This document shows, piece by piece, positions 48,122 to 57,187 of a stretch of DNA of 64,000 bases; within the stretch, counting starts at the first letter, position 1; every line of letters begins with the position of its first letter. The DNA is from Alkalilacustris brevis (GTDB taxonomy: Bacteria > Pseudomonadota > Alphaproteobacteria > Rhodobacterales > Rhodobacteraceae). The stretch covers positions 304,151 to 368,150 of the forward strand of contig NZ_QNVJ01000064.1 in the NCBI RefSeq assembly GCF_003350345.1, written 5' to 3'. Below the pieces are notes generated by a model that saw only the letters and a list, made by a program, of their open reading frames with translations, made no database searches and was not told the DNA's origin. Position numbers and translations under genes: made by a program.

Positions 48122-48147
48122 GGCGTTACCTCTATGACAAGCCGTGA

Positions 48148-49644
48148 TTACCGCCGTAATGCGGCGGCAATTTGGTTATCCGATGCGCGCGGCGCACTGG
48201 TCAGCCGGTGAATCAGGGTAATCACCCCCTCATCCAGGGTGCCGGTCGCACGGTGACGCGCGACCAGCGCAAGCAGATAGTTGCGGCGCACCGCGCTCAG
48301 ACCAACCTCGTTGCGTGCAAGCTCCATCTCCAGTTCGCGCACGGCCAGATCGGTCAGTTGCCCCGCATCGCGTTCGCGCCGGGCCTGCGACACCGCCTCG
48401 CGCCGCAGCGAGACAAGCTCGCGCAGCGCAGCGTCGTTGCGCCAGAGCGCAAGCAGCGAGGCATCGGCCGACTCAAGCTGGTTAAGCTGCACGTTGCGTT
48501 CCGAGCGGATCCGCTCGACCGCGCTTTGCGCTTCGGCAACGCGCCGGTCGCGGGCCGCCGTGACGCGGCCGCTGCTGAACAGCAGCCAGTCCACGTAAAC
48601 CCCCGCGCGGATTTCCTCGATATCCGACGAAGCGGTAAAAACCGTGTCGCCAACCTGGCGGCGTCGTTCGAACTCGATCCGTGCCGTGACGCGCGGCAGT
48701 CTTTCAGAAACGGCGCGGTCGATCTCGCGGTTGGCCACCTCAAGCGAAGACAGCAGCGCCCGCTGCGCAGGGCTGTCGGCAATACGCATCCGCTCCGCAT
48801 CGCTCAGCGGCACCGGCCGCGGCAGCGCGCCACCGATCGACATCGCCCCAACGCGCGGGCAGGCCTGCGCCTGTGCTATGCGGCACAGCTCGTTGCGGCG
48901 CGACATGAAATCCTGCGAGGCCGAAATCGCCGCGGTGCGGGCGCGCGCCAGTTCGGCGCGCGTGCCCACGGCCCTGGCCGAACGCATCTCGCCCGCTGAT
49001 ACGCGGGCATCTTCCTCTTCCGCCAGATGCGAGAAAAACCCGACCTCGGCTTGCGCAAGGCGATAGCGCTCATAGGCCTCGACGACACTGAGATACAGCT
49101 GAAGCGTGGTGTCTATCGTGGTCTGCTCGGCATCGGCCAGTTCGGCTACGCGCCCGTCAAGCTGCGCCTGCGCGGTGCGCAAATCAGCCAGCGCAGGGCC
49201 ATCAAGCACCGCCTGGCTGATCGACAGGGTCGCTTCGTAATTCTCGCGGCTTGTCGCATCCTGATCCGGCGAGAACGACTCATTCGTCGTGCTGCGCACC
49301 CGTTGTTCTGTGGTGGTGGCTTCGGCCTCAAGGCGGACCTGCGGCATCAGCGCCGCGCGACGCTCGGACATATGGGCCTCGGCGGCCTCGACCTGCCTGC
49401 GGGCGCCTGCCAGTTCGGGGTTGTGGCGCAGAACGACCGTCACGAAATCATCCAGACCCATTTCGGGCCCCGGCACGGCGCGCGTAGTTTCGGCCTGCAC
49501 GGAAACGGAGAAATCCTCGACGCGCTGATGCGCCACTTCCTGACGATACAGGTCTTCACACCCTGCCAGCGACAACCCGGCAACACAAACGACAGCCAGC
49601 ATGACCGGCCGTTGCCGCAGCCCCCGCCTGCCCCGGCTTGCCAT
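48148..49644 (-). CDS. TolC-like outer-membrane efflux lipoprotein
   Basis: This protein has the outline of the outer-membrane efflux family: an N-terminal lipoprotein signal with lipobox LAGC, then two similar alpha-helical halves with strand segments. The helices include AGARRQVEAAEAHMSERRAALMP-like sequence and the segment ending QTEAERA-type pairs. TolC-type trimers form the outer-membrane duct of type I exporters. The start was placed at the ATG at 49644, giving a 29-residue signal with a basic n-region (RGRRGLRQR) ending at the lipobox Cys. A GTG/ATG pair at 49704/49701 would add 20 residues. It lies 26 nt upstream of the giant gene and is surely cotranscribed. It is likely the exit duct for the giant protein, working with the two HlyD-like adaptors (inference). 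Confidence 0.85.
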   Translation of the reverse strand: MASRGRRGLRQRPVMLAVVCVAGLSLAGCEDLYRQEVAHQRVEDFSVSVQAETTRAVPGPEMGLDDFVTVVLRHNPELAGARRQVEAAEAHMSERRAALMPQVRLEAEATTTEQRVRSTTNESFSPDQDATSRENYEATLSISQAVLDGPALADLRTAQAQLDGRVAELADAEQTTIDTTLQLYLSVVEAYERYRLAQAEVGFFSHLAEEEDARVSAGEMRSARAVGTRAELARARTAAISASQDFMSRRNELCRIAQAQACPRVGAMSIGGALPRPVPLSDAERMRIADSPAQRALLSSLEVANREIDRAVSERLPRVTARIEFERRRQVGDTVFTASSDIEEIRAGVYVDWLLFSSGRVTAARDRRVAEAQSAVERIRSERNVQLNQLESADASLLALWRNDAALRELVSLRREAVSQARRERDAGQLTDLAVRELEMELARNEVGLSAVRRNYLLALVARHRATGTLDEGVITLIHRLTSAPRASDNQIAAALRR

Positions 49645-49825
49645 TTCCACAGCCTGCAACCGTCCGGCACCGGCGATGTTACGCGCGACCGGGGCCGCCA
49701 TCACGCAAGCCTACACGAAGCTGGCCTTGTCCATACTGTTCTCATGGCCCTGTCTTCCCCTCGTCCGTTGTATTTCGTTCGCTTCATCAATCGTGTTTTC
49801 CGGTCTGCTTGTCCGTGCCGGTTTC

Positions 49826-50593
49826 TTATTCGACCGTCGCCTCCGCCGGTTTTTCTTCGGCATCCGCGCCCGCATCATCAGCCGAAAGCGCCTGGATCAG
49901 CTTTGCGACATTCCCAAGCGAAACCAGATGCTGGAAGCACAGTTCCAGTTCATCATTGGCGAACATCTCGGCCAGTTCGTCCTGCGGGAGCTGGCGCAGC
50001 CGCTCGCGCCGGATCGCCCGGAACCCCGACATCGAGCGTGCGGGCTGGCCCGGCACCGCAAAACGGGCCTGCGCCGGTTCAAGCAGATCAAGCCGCACCA
50101 GCCGGGCGCAGAAGGCTTTTGTGCGCTCGAACTGCTGCTGGTAGCTTGACGCGAAGCCAAGCATCCGGCCCAGGTATTCGGTGCGATTGCCTTCGGCATC
50201 GAAAAGCCGCTCGCCGCGCCCCTCGGTGTTCACCCCGTCAAAGCTTTCGTCGATGCACAGCGTCAGGGACTCGTCCTCGCCCTGGGCGAAAACGAAGGGA
50301 TAGCGCCGGAAGAACGCGGGGATATAGGGCGCTGTCCATTTGCCGTGCTCATCGACGAAAAGGTTTTCGCCGTCGCGCAGCCCGAGGATCGCGGCAGGCG
50401 TGACATTTTCACCCTCGCCGATGAAAACGATGGGAAACTCCACCGCCGCGGCCACGAACTCGGCGGCGAGCAACGGCGCCGAATTCAGCGGCCTGGCAAA
50501 GGAATAGGATGCCCCGGATCTGACATATGTATCACGGTGCACATCCGACCGGATCGGCACCGCGTTTTCATATATCATCAACTGCTTGGTCAT
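49826..50593 (-). CDS. SapC-family protein
   Basis: This 255-residue protein matches the SapC family: an N-terminal strand region, PLLAAEFVAAAVEFPIVF, then PAAILGLRDGENLFVDEHGKW and YIPAFFRRYPFVF, all hallmark segments. SapC proteins were named from the Campylobacter fetus surface-layer locus, where type I secretion genes are nearby; their own function is unproven. No signal peptide or membrane helix is visible, so it is probably cytoplasmic. The ending ADDAGADAEEKPAEATVE is an acidic tail. It sits second in the operon, 51 nt after the beta-barrel gene and 120-180 nt before the TolC-like gene. The context supports a role with a surface-layer-like giant protein, perhaps as a chaperone (inference). 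Confidence 0.9.
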   Translation of the reverse strand: MTKQLMIYENAVPIRSDVHRDTYVRSGASYSFARPLNSAPLLAAEFVAAAVEFPIVFIGEGENVTPAAILGLRDGENLFVDEHGKWTAPYIPAFFRRYPFVFAQGEDESLTLCIDESFDGVNTEGRGERLFDAEGNRTEYLGRMLGFASSYQQQFERTKAFCARLVRLDLLEPAQARFAVPGQPARSMSGFRAIRRERLRQLPQDELAEMFANDELELCFQHLVSLGNVAKLIQALSADDAGADAEEKPAEATVE

Positions 50594-50644
50594 ATGCCCT
50601 GCTTTCCGGTTTAAATCTCACCACATCACAACTTCTCCCCGGCC

Positions 50645-51766
50645 TCAGAACCGGGTTGAAAAGGAAACATTCACATTCATGACCTTGTCGCCGTCGCGCT
50701 TCACCACGGCATCCGCAAGCGTCAGGTTCAGCCGCCCCATGCCCGTGTCCCATCCCAGATTGACCCCGGCCACCGCCCGCCAGCGGCGCTGGTCGTCAAC
50801 CACACCGCCCCCGGCGGCGCGGGCATCGTCAAGCCCCCAGGCGCTGCCCACATCCACGAATGCGCCGCCGAAAAGCCGGTTGTCGGGCGCGCGGGTCAGC
50901 GGCACCTCGGCATCAAGGCGCGCCACCGCCACGAAATTTCCGCCCATCGCGTCATTGCCCGCGGCCGTGGTATCGCGCGGCCCGGCCCCGTAATGGCGAA
51001 AGCCGCGCATGTAATCGCCCAGATGGAAGCGTTCCGATATGCGGCTGCTGCCCGATTGCATGTGCAGCCCCGCAACCTCCAGTTCGGCCCGCGTGCGCAG
51101 CCAGCCATCCATAAGCCCGTGCCGCAGGGTCAGATACGCGCGGCTGACCAGATATTTGCGATCGCCACCGAAACCCGAAAGATCCTGCGAGAAACCGGCC
51201 AAGAACCGCGAATACCCGTCATAAGCCGATTGGGGCGAGCGATAGCTCAGCGCATAGCCAATGCTGCGATCGACCTGCCAGCCTGTGGCCCCCTCATCGA
51301 CCAGTACAGGCTGATCGGTGTTCACATGCGAGATTCTGGAGTGAAGCTGCCGCAGGCGTGTCGAAAACCTCAGATCGGGCGAAATCTGACGGCCAAGCGT
51401 CACCTCTGCCCCGAACGCCTTGTATTCGAACGAAACACCGCGCCGGTCGCTCTGCGATCCGCTGATTGCAAAGCCGATATCCCAGCCCGACGCCAGCGCC
51501 GAGCTGGCCGCTATGCGACCGTGACGCGCGCGCTGTGTGGTGGAGAAACTGGCCTCGGCCTCGACGCCGCGGCCGAAAAGATCGTGGGTATAAATGTCGA
51601 GCTCAAGACCCGGCCCGCCTTCCGCCTCGTAAAACAGGCCGAACCCGAACCTGCCGATCGGCGCATCATCTTCGGATGGAGTTTGTGCGAAGCCGGCGGC
51701 TCCAGACAATGCCAGAAGCACACCTGCCGCGATATACGGACGTATCCTCAACGCCCAATGACGCAT
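50645..51766 (-). CDS. BamA/TamA-type outer-membrane beta-barrel without POTRA domains
   Basis: This 373-residue protein has a signal peptide (1-27, ending AGFA) followed directly by a predicted beta-barrel. Alternating-strand sequence fills the rest. The motif MRGF (253-256) followed by GAGPRD corresponds to the conserved loop-6 RGF motif of Omp85-family barrels. GGNFVAVARLDAEVPL, a FGGAFVDVGSAW strand and a terminal Phe also fit. Omp85 proteins insert or transport proteins at the outer membrane, usually with N-terminal POTRA domains; here none are present. It is the first gene of the operon, divergent from prfC, with a weak ribosome site. It could help anchor or fold the giant protein at the surface, or act as an independent pore; this is inferred from context. 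Confidence 0.85.
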   Translation of the reverse strand: MRHWALRIRPYIAAGVLLALSGAAGFAQTPSEDDAPIGRFGFGLFYEAEGGPGLELDIYTHDLFGRGVEAEASFSTTQRARHGRIAASSALASGWDIGFAISGSQSDRRGVSFEYKAFGAEVTLGRQISPDLRFSTRLRQLHSRISHVNTDQPVLVDEGATGWQVDRSIGYALSYRSPQSAYDGYSRFLAGFSQDLSGFGGDRKYLVSRAYLTLRHGLMDGWLRTRAELEVAGLHMQSGSSRISERFHLGDYMRGFRHYGAGPRDTTAAGNDAMGGNFVAVARLDAEVPLTRAPDNRLFGGAFVDVGSAWGLDDARAAGGGVVDDQRRWRAVAGVNLGWDTGMGRLNLTLADAVVKRDGDKVMNVNVSFSTRF

Positions 51767-52133
51767 TGCGAACGCGTTCCCGGATCACTGAAGTCAAACA
51801 TGCCCAGTCCGAGACCTTTCTTGCCATCCCCCTTTTTGGGTGTAGGCAGTTCGGCGGCATGAGGCAAGAATCTTATTCGTCAATGCCTTGAAAAAGTCAT
51901 ATTCAAATACATAACTCCATTCCCCGGCCAGAATACTGATAAGTTTCGGCAAAATTAATTGTGATCCTGCGAAGGCGGGAGGCTTAAAACCGTTATCAGA
52001 GGCGAGCGCCCCGACCGCCAGCGGCATCACGCCCCCACAGCGCGAGACGCAAACCGGGCAAACATCACCCTAATGCTGTGCCAGGCGGCCGGCCTTCTTG
52101 CCAAGGCCTGCAGCCGCCCGTATACGCGCGGGC
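51767..52133. promoter_or_regulatory. Divergent intergenic region upstream of the giant-protein operon and prfC
   Basis: No gene is seen here. Bases 51880-51960 are clearly AT-richer than their surroundings, including an AATTAATT stretch, and should hold the promoter of the leftward operon. I found no convincing -35/-10 pair on the minus strand. The prfC promoter candidate is at the right edge. If the operon is transcribed from here, its mRNA would be about 51.7 kb or more. Confidence 0.5.
52098..52126 (+). promoter_or_regulatory. Candidate prfC promoter
   Basis: TTGCCA (52098-52103) and TATACG (52121-52126) are spaced by exactly 17 bases. Transcription would start around 52133-52134, right at the prfC ATG at 52134. 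The same -10 hexamer TATACG stands before tRNA-Arg. Confidence 0.5.
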
Positions 52134-53738
<1,605 letters not shown>

Positions 53739-53747
53739 GGCAAAGGC

Positions 53748-53772
53748 GCCGCCGCCCCTTGGCAGCGGCGGC
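53748..53772 (+). terminator. Candidate terminator hairpin after prfC
   Basis: GCCGCCGC and GCGGCGGC form a perfect 8-bp stem around a 9-base loop, ten bases past the prfC stop. No T-run follows, so it may act as a weak or bidirectional terminator between prfC and the convergent membrane-protein gene. Confidence 0.45.
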
Positions 53773-53792
53773 ACGGGCTGCTTTGTGCTGCG

Positions 53793-54197
53793 TCAGATGG
53801 CGGCCGAGCGCTCGGCCCTGACCTCTGTCTCCGTGCGGGCAAAGACGATCACTGCGAATAGCAGCACACCGGCAAGCACGATGAACGAGCTGATCGCCAC
53901 CAGCGGTTCAAAGGCCGGATTACCCATCAGCATCAGGTAAAGCGACGGCGCCATGATCACCACGCCCGTCGTGTAGACCCAGTATTGAATCTGCGCCAGG
54001 CGCCCCTCGGCCTTGGCCGGGTTGAGCGCAAAGTATCCGCCAAACAGCGCCATCGTCACCCAGCCAAGCAGATTGGCATGTGCGTGGGCGCCGGTCACAT
54101 TGTGAACCCCGCTGATCGACATCTGGAGCCCGACCAGAATTCCCAGCATCAGAAAGACGATCGCCGTCTTGAAATACCACTGCGAAAGCTTCGGCAT
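53793..54197 (-). CDS. Small heme-copper-oxidase subunit I-like membrane protein
   Basis: A 134-residue protein with four predicted membrane helices (about 10-27, 40-58, 73-91 and 99-120). The segment GAHAHANLLGW (37-47) with His38 and His40 resembles the first helices of heme-copper oxidase subunit I and NorB-like proteins. It is far too short to be a full oxidase (about 450-550 residues) and lacks the copper-site histidines. Proteins of this kind are found alone in many proteobacteria; their function is unknown, possibly heme-binding. The start at 54197 is fixed by a strong GAGGAGG ribosome site seven bases upstream; an upstream in-frame extension has no membrane or domain sense. It is convergent with prfC and divergent from a LysR gene. 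Confidence 0.75.
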   Translation of the reverse strand: MPKLSQWYFKTAIVFLMLGILVGLQMSISGVHNVTGAHAHANLLGWVTMALFGGYFALNPAKAEGRLAQIQYWVYTTGVVIMAPSLYLMLMGNPAFEPLVAISSFIVLAGVLLFAVIVFARTETEVRAERSAAI

Positions 54198-54308
54198 GTG
54201 TCCCCTCCTCGTTGTTGTGCCTGCCCGGCAGGCCTCAGCGACATGCCGCCGGTGGCCGGATGCTACTCCCGCGCGGGGGCATCGCGGAAATTGAATGTCG
54301 CAATGTTG

Positions 54309-54323
54309 CATATCCATGATATG
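54309..54323. promoter_or_regulatory. Palindrome CATATC-N3-GATATG, possible LysR operator
   Basis: A perfect 6+6 inverted repeat with a 3-base centre lies 50 bases upstream of the lysR start at 54373 and 112 bases upstream of the divergent membrane-protein gene. Size and place suit a LysR-type autoregulatory site. Confidence 0.45.
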
Positions 54324-54372
54324 AATAACGGTGACCCAGGCCGCCGCAGGCGCAAGGTTCGGAAACAGAGCC

Positions 54373-55332
54373 ATGAACCTCAGAACGCTCGACCTCAATC
54401 TCATCCGCGTCTTTCATGCGCTGATGCGCGAGGGCAGCGTCACGCGCGCCGGGGCGCAGCTTGGGCTCAGCCAGCCTGCGGTCAGTTCCGCCCTGGGGCG
54501 GCTCAGACAGGCGACCGGTGACCCGCTCTTCCTGCGGGCCGGCAACAGCATGGTGCCGACGGCCCAGGCCCAGCGGCTGGCACCCGCCGTGGCCGAGGCT
54601 CTTGCCGCACTCGAGCGCGCCTTCGAGGAAAACGGCCACGTCGACCCCACGAAACTGCGATGCAGCTTCACGCTGATGGGCGCGGATTTCTTCTCGCTGC
54701 TGTTCATGCCCGAGTTCTCGGCCAGCGTGACCCGGCTTGCGCCGCAGGTGCGGCTGCGCCTGCTGGATGCGGCGCGTGGCGATATTGCCGGGCTGTTGCA
54801 GACGCGCGAAATCGACGTGGCGCTCGAACACCTGCCCGACCTGCCCGCGCGGGTGTGCAGCGCGCCGCTTTTCCGCTCGGCCTTCGTGATCGCCGCTTCG
54901 GCCCGAAACAGTCAGATTGCCGAGGCCGGGGTGAAACCCCGCGCCGTGCTGCCCATGGAGACCTTCGAAAAACTGGATTACGCCGTCTACTCGCGCGATG
55001 GTGGCGAAAGCGGCTGCGCTGTCGAGGTTCTGGAATCGCTGGGGATGGGCGACCGCGTGGCGCTGGCGCTGCCGCATTTCCAGGCCACCGCCCAGGCGGC
55101 GGCGCGCAGCGAACTGGCCGCGCTGCTGCCCTGCCAGCTTGCCGAGGCCGTCGCCCGCCCCCTGGGCCTGCGGGTCTATCGTACGCCGGTCAGTCTGCCG
55201 GTGCTCGAACTGGGCATGTTCTGGCATGAAGACAACGAACACGACCCGCAACACCGCTGGCTGCGCGACCGGATCGCAAGCACGATGGCCGCGCTCGATT
55301 TCGACGCCTGCGCGCAGCGCTATCTGCACTGA
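54373..55332 (+). CDS. LysR-family transcriptional regulator
   Basis: A 319-residue LysR-type regulator. The N-terminal winged helix-turn-helix covers about residues 4-62, with LNLIRVFHALMREGSVT and AGAQLGLSQPAVSSALGRLR; the effector-binding domain spans about 90-300. The layout resembles the NodD/NahR-like branch, where the N-terminus has the form LRTLDLNLIRVF. Its target is not evident. It is divergent from the oxidase-like membrane gene with a palindrome in between, so that gene or itself may be controlled by it. The ATG at 54373 starts the canonical domain; 14 extra codons upstream add nothing recognisable. Confidence 0.9.
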   Translation: MNLRTLDLNLIRVFHALMREGSVTRAGAQLGLSQPAVSSALGRLRQATGDPLFLRAGNSMVPTAQAQRLAPAVAEALAALERAFEENGHVDPTKLRCSFTLMGADFFSLLFMPEFSASVTRLAPQVRLRLLDAARGDIAGLLQTREIDVALEHLPDLPARVCSAPLFRSAFVIAASARNSQIAEAGVKPRAVLPMETFEKLDYAVYSRDGGESGCAVEVLESLGMGDRVALALPHFQATAQAAARSELAALLPCQLAEAVARPLGLRVYRTPVSLPVLELGMFWHEDNEHDPQHRWLRDRIASTMAALDFDACAQRYLH

Positions 55333-55373
55333 CCGGCCCCTTCCCGCACCCCACTTGCGCCACAGATTGCCCG

Positions 55374-55402
55374 TTGCAGCGTCCGGTCATCTGGCCTATA
55401 CG
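55374..55402 (+). promoter_or_regulatory. Promoter of tRNA-Arg
   Basis: TTGCAG (55374-55379) and TATACG (55397-55402) are 17 bases apart. The tRNA 5' end is 10 bases after the -10 element. Confidence 0.6.
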
Positions 55403-55412
55403 CGGCGCATCG

Positions 55413-55489
55413 GGTCGCGTAGCTCATCTGGATAGAGCGCTGGCCTCCGAAGCCAGAGGTAGCAGGTTCGAGTCCTGCCGCGACCGCCA
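55413..55489 (+). tRNA. tRNA-Arg(CCG)
   Basis: A complete cloverleaf can be drawn: acceptor GGTCGCG/CGCGACC, D-arm GCTC...GAGC, anticodon arm CTGGC-CTCCGAA-GCCAG with anticodon CCG, T-arm GCAGG-TTCGAGT-CCTGC, discriminator G and an encoded CCA. It decodes CGG. Confidence 0.96.
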
Positions 55490-55706
55490 GTTCCCCGCAC
55501 ATACACCGCGAGAGATTACCGTCCGCAAATGCGCTGTCCGCCCTGGCTCGGGCGACCCGTCACAGCCCCCGATCACGTAGCGCACCGCGCCTTCCTTTTC
55601 GCGAAAATCCTCTCCGACGTCCGCCTTTACGCGCATCCTGTCGCCTTTGAGTGCGCGGCTATTGCAGTCGACTTCGGCGCATCGGCCCAACTGGCCGGTC
55701 GCCTGC

Positions 55707-56540
55707 TCAGATATCGCTGCCCGTCAGCGCCCGCCCGGCCGCGCGCCCCAGATCATGCGAGATCGACTCGAAAACCGCGCTGAATCCCAGAAACAGCGCC
55801 GTGTTCAGCCGCTGCCCTGCCCCGGTTTCGGAGAAGGCGACATAGGCCTCGAGATCCTCTGTCGCAAGCGGCCCGTAAGCCAGAGCAAGAAAGCCGTAGA
55901 GCCAGTCTTCCGTTTCTTCGCGGATCTCGGGCTCGCGCGACCAGACCTCGGCCAGAAACATCTCGGCGGGCAGGTCGAAACCCGGCGCGCCGCTTTCCGC
56001 AAGGCCACGGTAAAAGGCGATTGAAGCATTGAGCGCGCCGACCACATTCTCCTCGATCAGCCCGTTGGCCTCCACAAAGCGGTCGATCTGCGCCATCCGT
56101 TCGGGTTCCTCGGCACGCAGGGTCTCAACTGCGGCACGTGCGCTTTCCTCGACCTCTTCGTCAAGCAGCGCCTCCCGGGCCGAGATTTCCAGCCCGATGA
56201 TCCGGATCCCGCGTGCCGATAACAAGAAATCCAGCATTTCCTGCACCGCATCGTCGCCGGCCCGGGCGAGCTCTTCCTCGAAAGGCGGCAGGAAGCGCGC
56301 ACGCATCCGGTCGCGCTCGTAAAGCTCTTCGACAGAGTCGCCCCAGGCCTGATCGACGCGCCCGCCAAGCAACGCCTCGCCGATCTCCCCGGCATGAATG
56401 CGCCCCTCTTCGGCAACAACATCCATGATCTTCTCAAGCCGCAGCGCATCGTAAAGCGCGCGCACCGGCTCGGCCCGCGCCGGCATGGCCAGGGCAATGA
56501 CAAACGCGACGGGCAGCAAAAGCCTGAAACAGCGAAGCAT
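55707..56540 (-). CDS. Periplasmic DUF2059-domain protein
   Basis: A 277-residue secreted protein. Residues 1-23 form a signal peptide (hydrophobic LLLPVAFVIALAM, cleavage after ARA). Two alpha-helical units follow, with the phrases FEEELARAGDDAVQEMLDFL and EAYVAFSETGAGQRLNTALF typical of DUF2059 proteins. Many Rhodobacterales carry this form. Function is unknown. The start at 56540 is supported by AGGAGG about seven bases upstream and by the signal peptide; an upstream in-frame extension of 54 codons was rejected. It is flanked by tRNA genes and looks monocistronic. Confidence 0.85.
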   Translation of the reverse strand: MLRCFRLLLPVAFVIALAMPARAEPVRALYDALRLEKIMDVVAEEGRIHAGEIGEALLGGRVDQAWGDSVEELYERDRMRARFLPPFEEELARAGDDAVQEMLDFLLSARGIRIIGLEISAREALLDEEVEESARAAVETLRAEEPERMAQIDRFVEANGLIEENVVGALNASIAFYRGLAESGAPGFDLPAEMFLAEVWSREPEIREETEDWLYGFLALAYGPLATEDLEAYVAFSETGAGQRLNTALFLGFSAVFESISHDLGRAAGRALTGSDI

Positions 56541-56696
56541 CCGCGCCTCCTCTCCTGCCGCGCGCCAGGGGACGCCGCGCGCGCCTTCGCGTGACGTTGT
56601 AGGCCACCAGACCCTGGTTTCCAAGGCAGACCCGCGCAAACCTCCGTTACCCCAGCCCGGCCCGGACATACGGGCAAAATCCCTGCAATCCCCCAC

Positions 56697-56724
56697 TTGC
56701 ATCCTGCTGCCCGGAAAGTTAAAT
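56697..56724 (+). promoter_or_regulatory. Candidate promoter of tRNA-Ser
   Basis: TTGCAT (56697-56702) and TTAAAT (56719-56724) are spaced by 16 bases, with the tRNA beginning 21 bases further on. Confidence 0.45.
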
Positions 56725-56744
56725 CCCTGCCAGCCACACCATGC

Positions 56745-56834
56745 GGAGAGGTGCCGGAGTGGTCGAACGGGGCGGTCTCGAAAACCGTTGACCCTTCACG
56801 GGGTCCCAGGGTTCGAATCCCTGTCTCTCCGCCA
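56745..56834 (+). tRNA. tRNA-Ser(CGA)
   Basis: A 90-nt class II tRNA with a long variable arm. The acceptor GGAGAGG pairs with TCTCTCC (one G-T wobble), the anticodon loop CTCGAAA gives CGA, the T-arm is CAGGG-TTCGAAT-CCCTG, the discriminator is G and CCA is encoded. It decodes TCG. Confidence 0.96.
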
Positions 56835-57187
56835 TTTCGCATTGTATTTAAAGGATAAATCTATTTGTCCTGCTTACAGCCCCTAACCTGCCCCCAAATT
56901 CTGGTCGGCAGGCGCGCTCCGCTGTTGGCACGTGTCGAGCGAACGGTGATTGCCTCCCCCCCCTCGGCCTCCTCCGGCGCGCCGGGCCGCAAACGGGACC
57001 TCCCCGGCAGATAAAGCAGCAGACGCTCAACTTTTTGACAACTCCGTCAACCAACCGAGGGCGGCGTCCGTGGGTGGCGAGCTTCCGGTCGAGAAATCAT
57101 TGTCACTGCAGTCAAGGCGTTCTCCGTTTCGCCTGCTGGCGCCAACGCTAGACGGGTGACGGGACAACATGCCAGCGCCACCTCCAG
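56835..57187. other. Intergenic stretch after tRNA-Ser with no recognisable gene
   Basis: The first 35 bases are AT-rich, then a GC-rich stretch with short runs such as CCCCCCC. I see no gene, integrase remnant, repeat of the tRNA 3' end or convincing terminator here. Confidence 0.5.

Noticed and set aside
44243..48211. A 1,322-codon plus-strand frame opposite the N-terminal part of the giant gene
   Set aside because: No domain or ribosome site; antisense shadow of a DUF4347-bearing frame.
37..51766. A standard type I secretion operon
   Set aside because: No ABC transporter or LapG/LapD-like regulators are present; only adaptors and a TolC-like duct fit, so the name would be misleading.
50645..51766. 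A two-partner (TpsB/FhaC) transporter for the giant protein
   Set aside because: The barrel has no POTRA domains and the giant protein lacks an N-terminal TPS domain; only the Omp85 relationship is supported.
51794..52030. A 78-codon frame upstream of the barrel gene
   Set aside because: No ribosome site or domain, and it covers the AT-rich promoter region of the operon.
53793..54404. A longer form of the oxidase-like membrane protein
   Set aside because: The extra 69 codons lack any domain and run through the palindrome and divergent promoter area; the start with GAGGAGG at 54197 is far better.
56745..57187. Integration site of a genomic island at tRNA-Ser
   Set aside because: No integrase, no repeat of the tRNA 3' end and no mobility gene was found on either side within the window.
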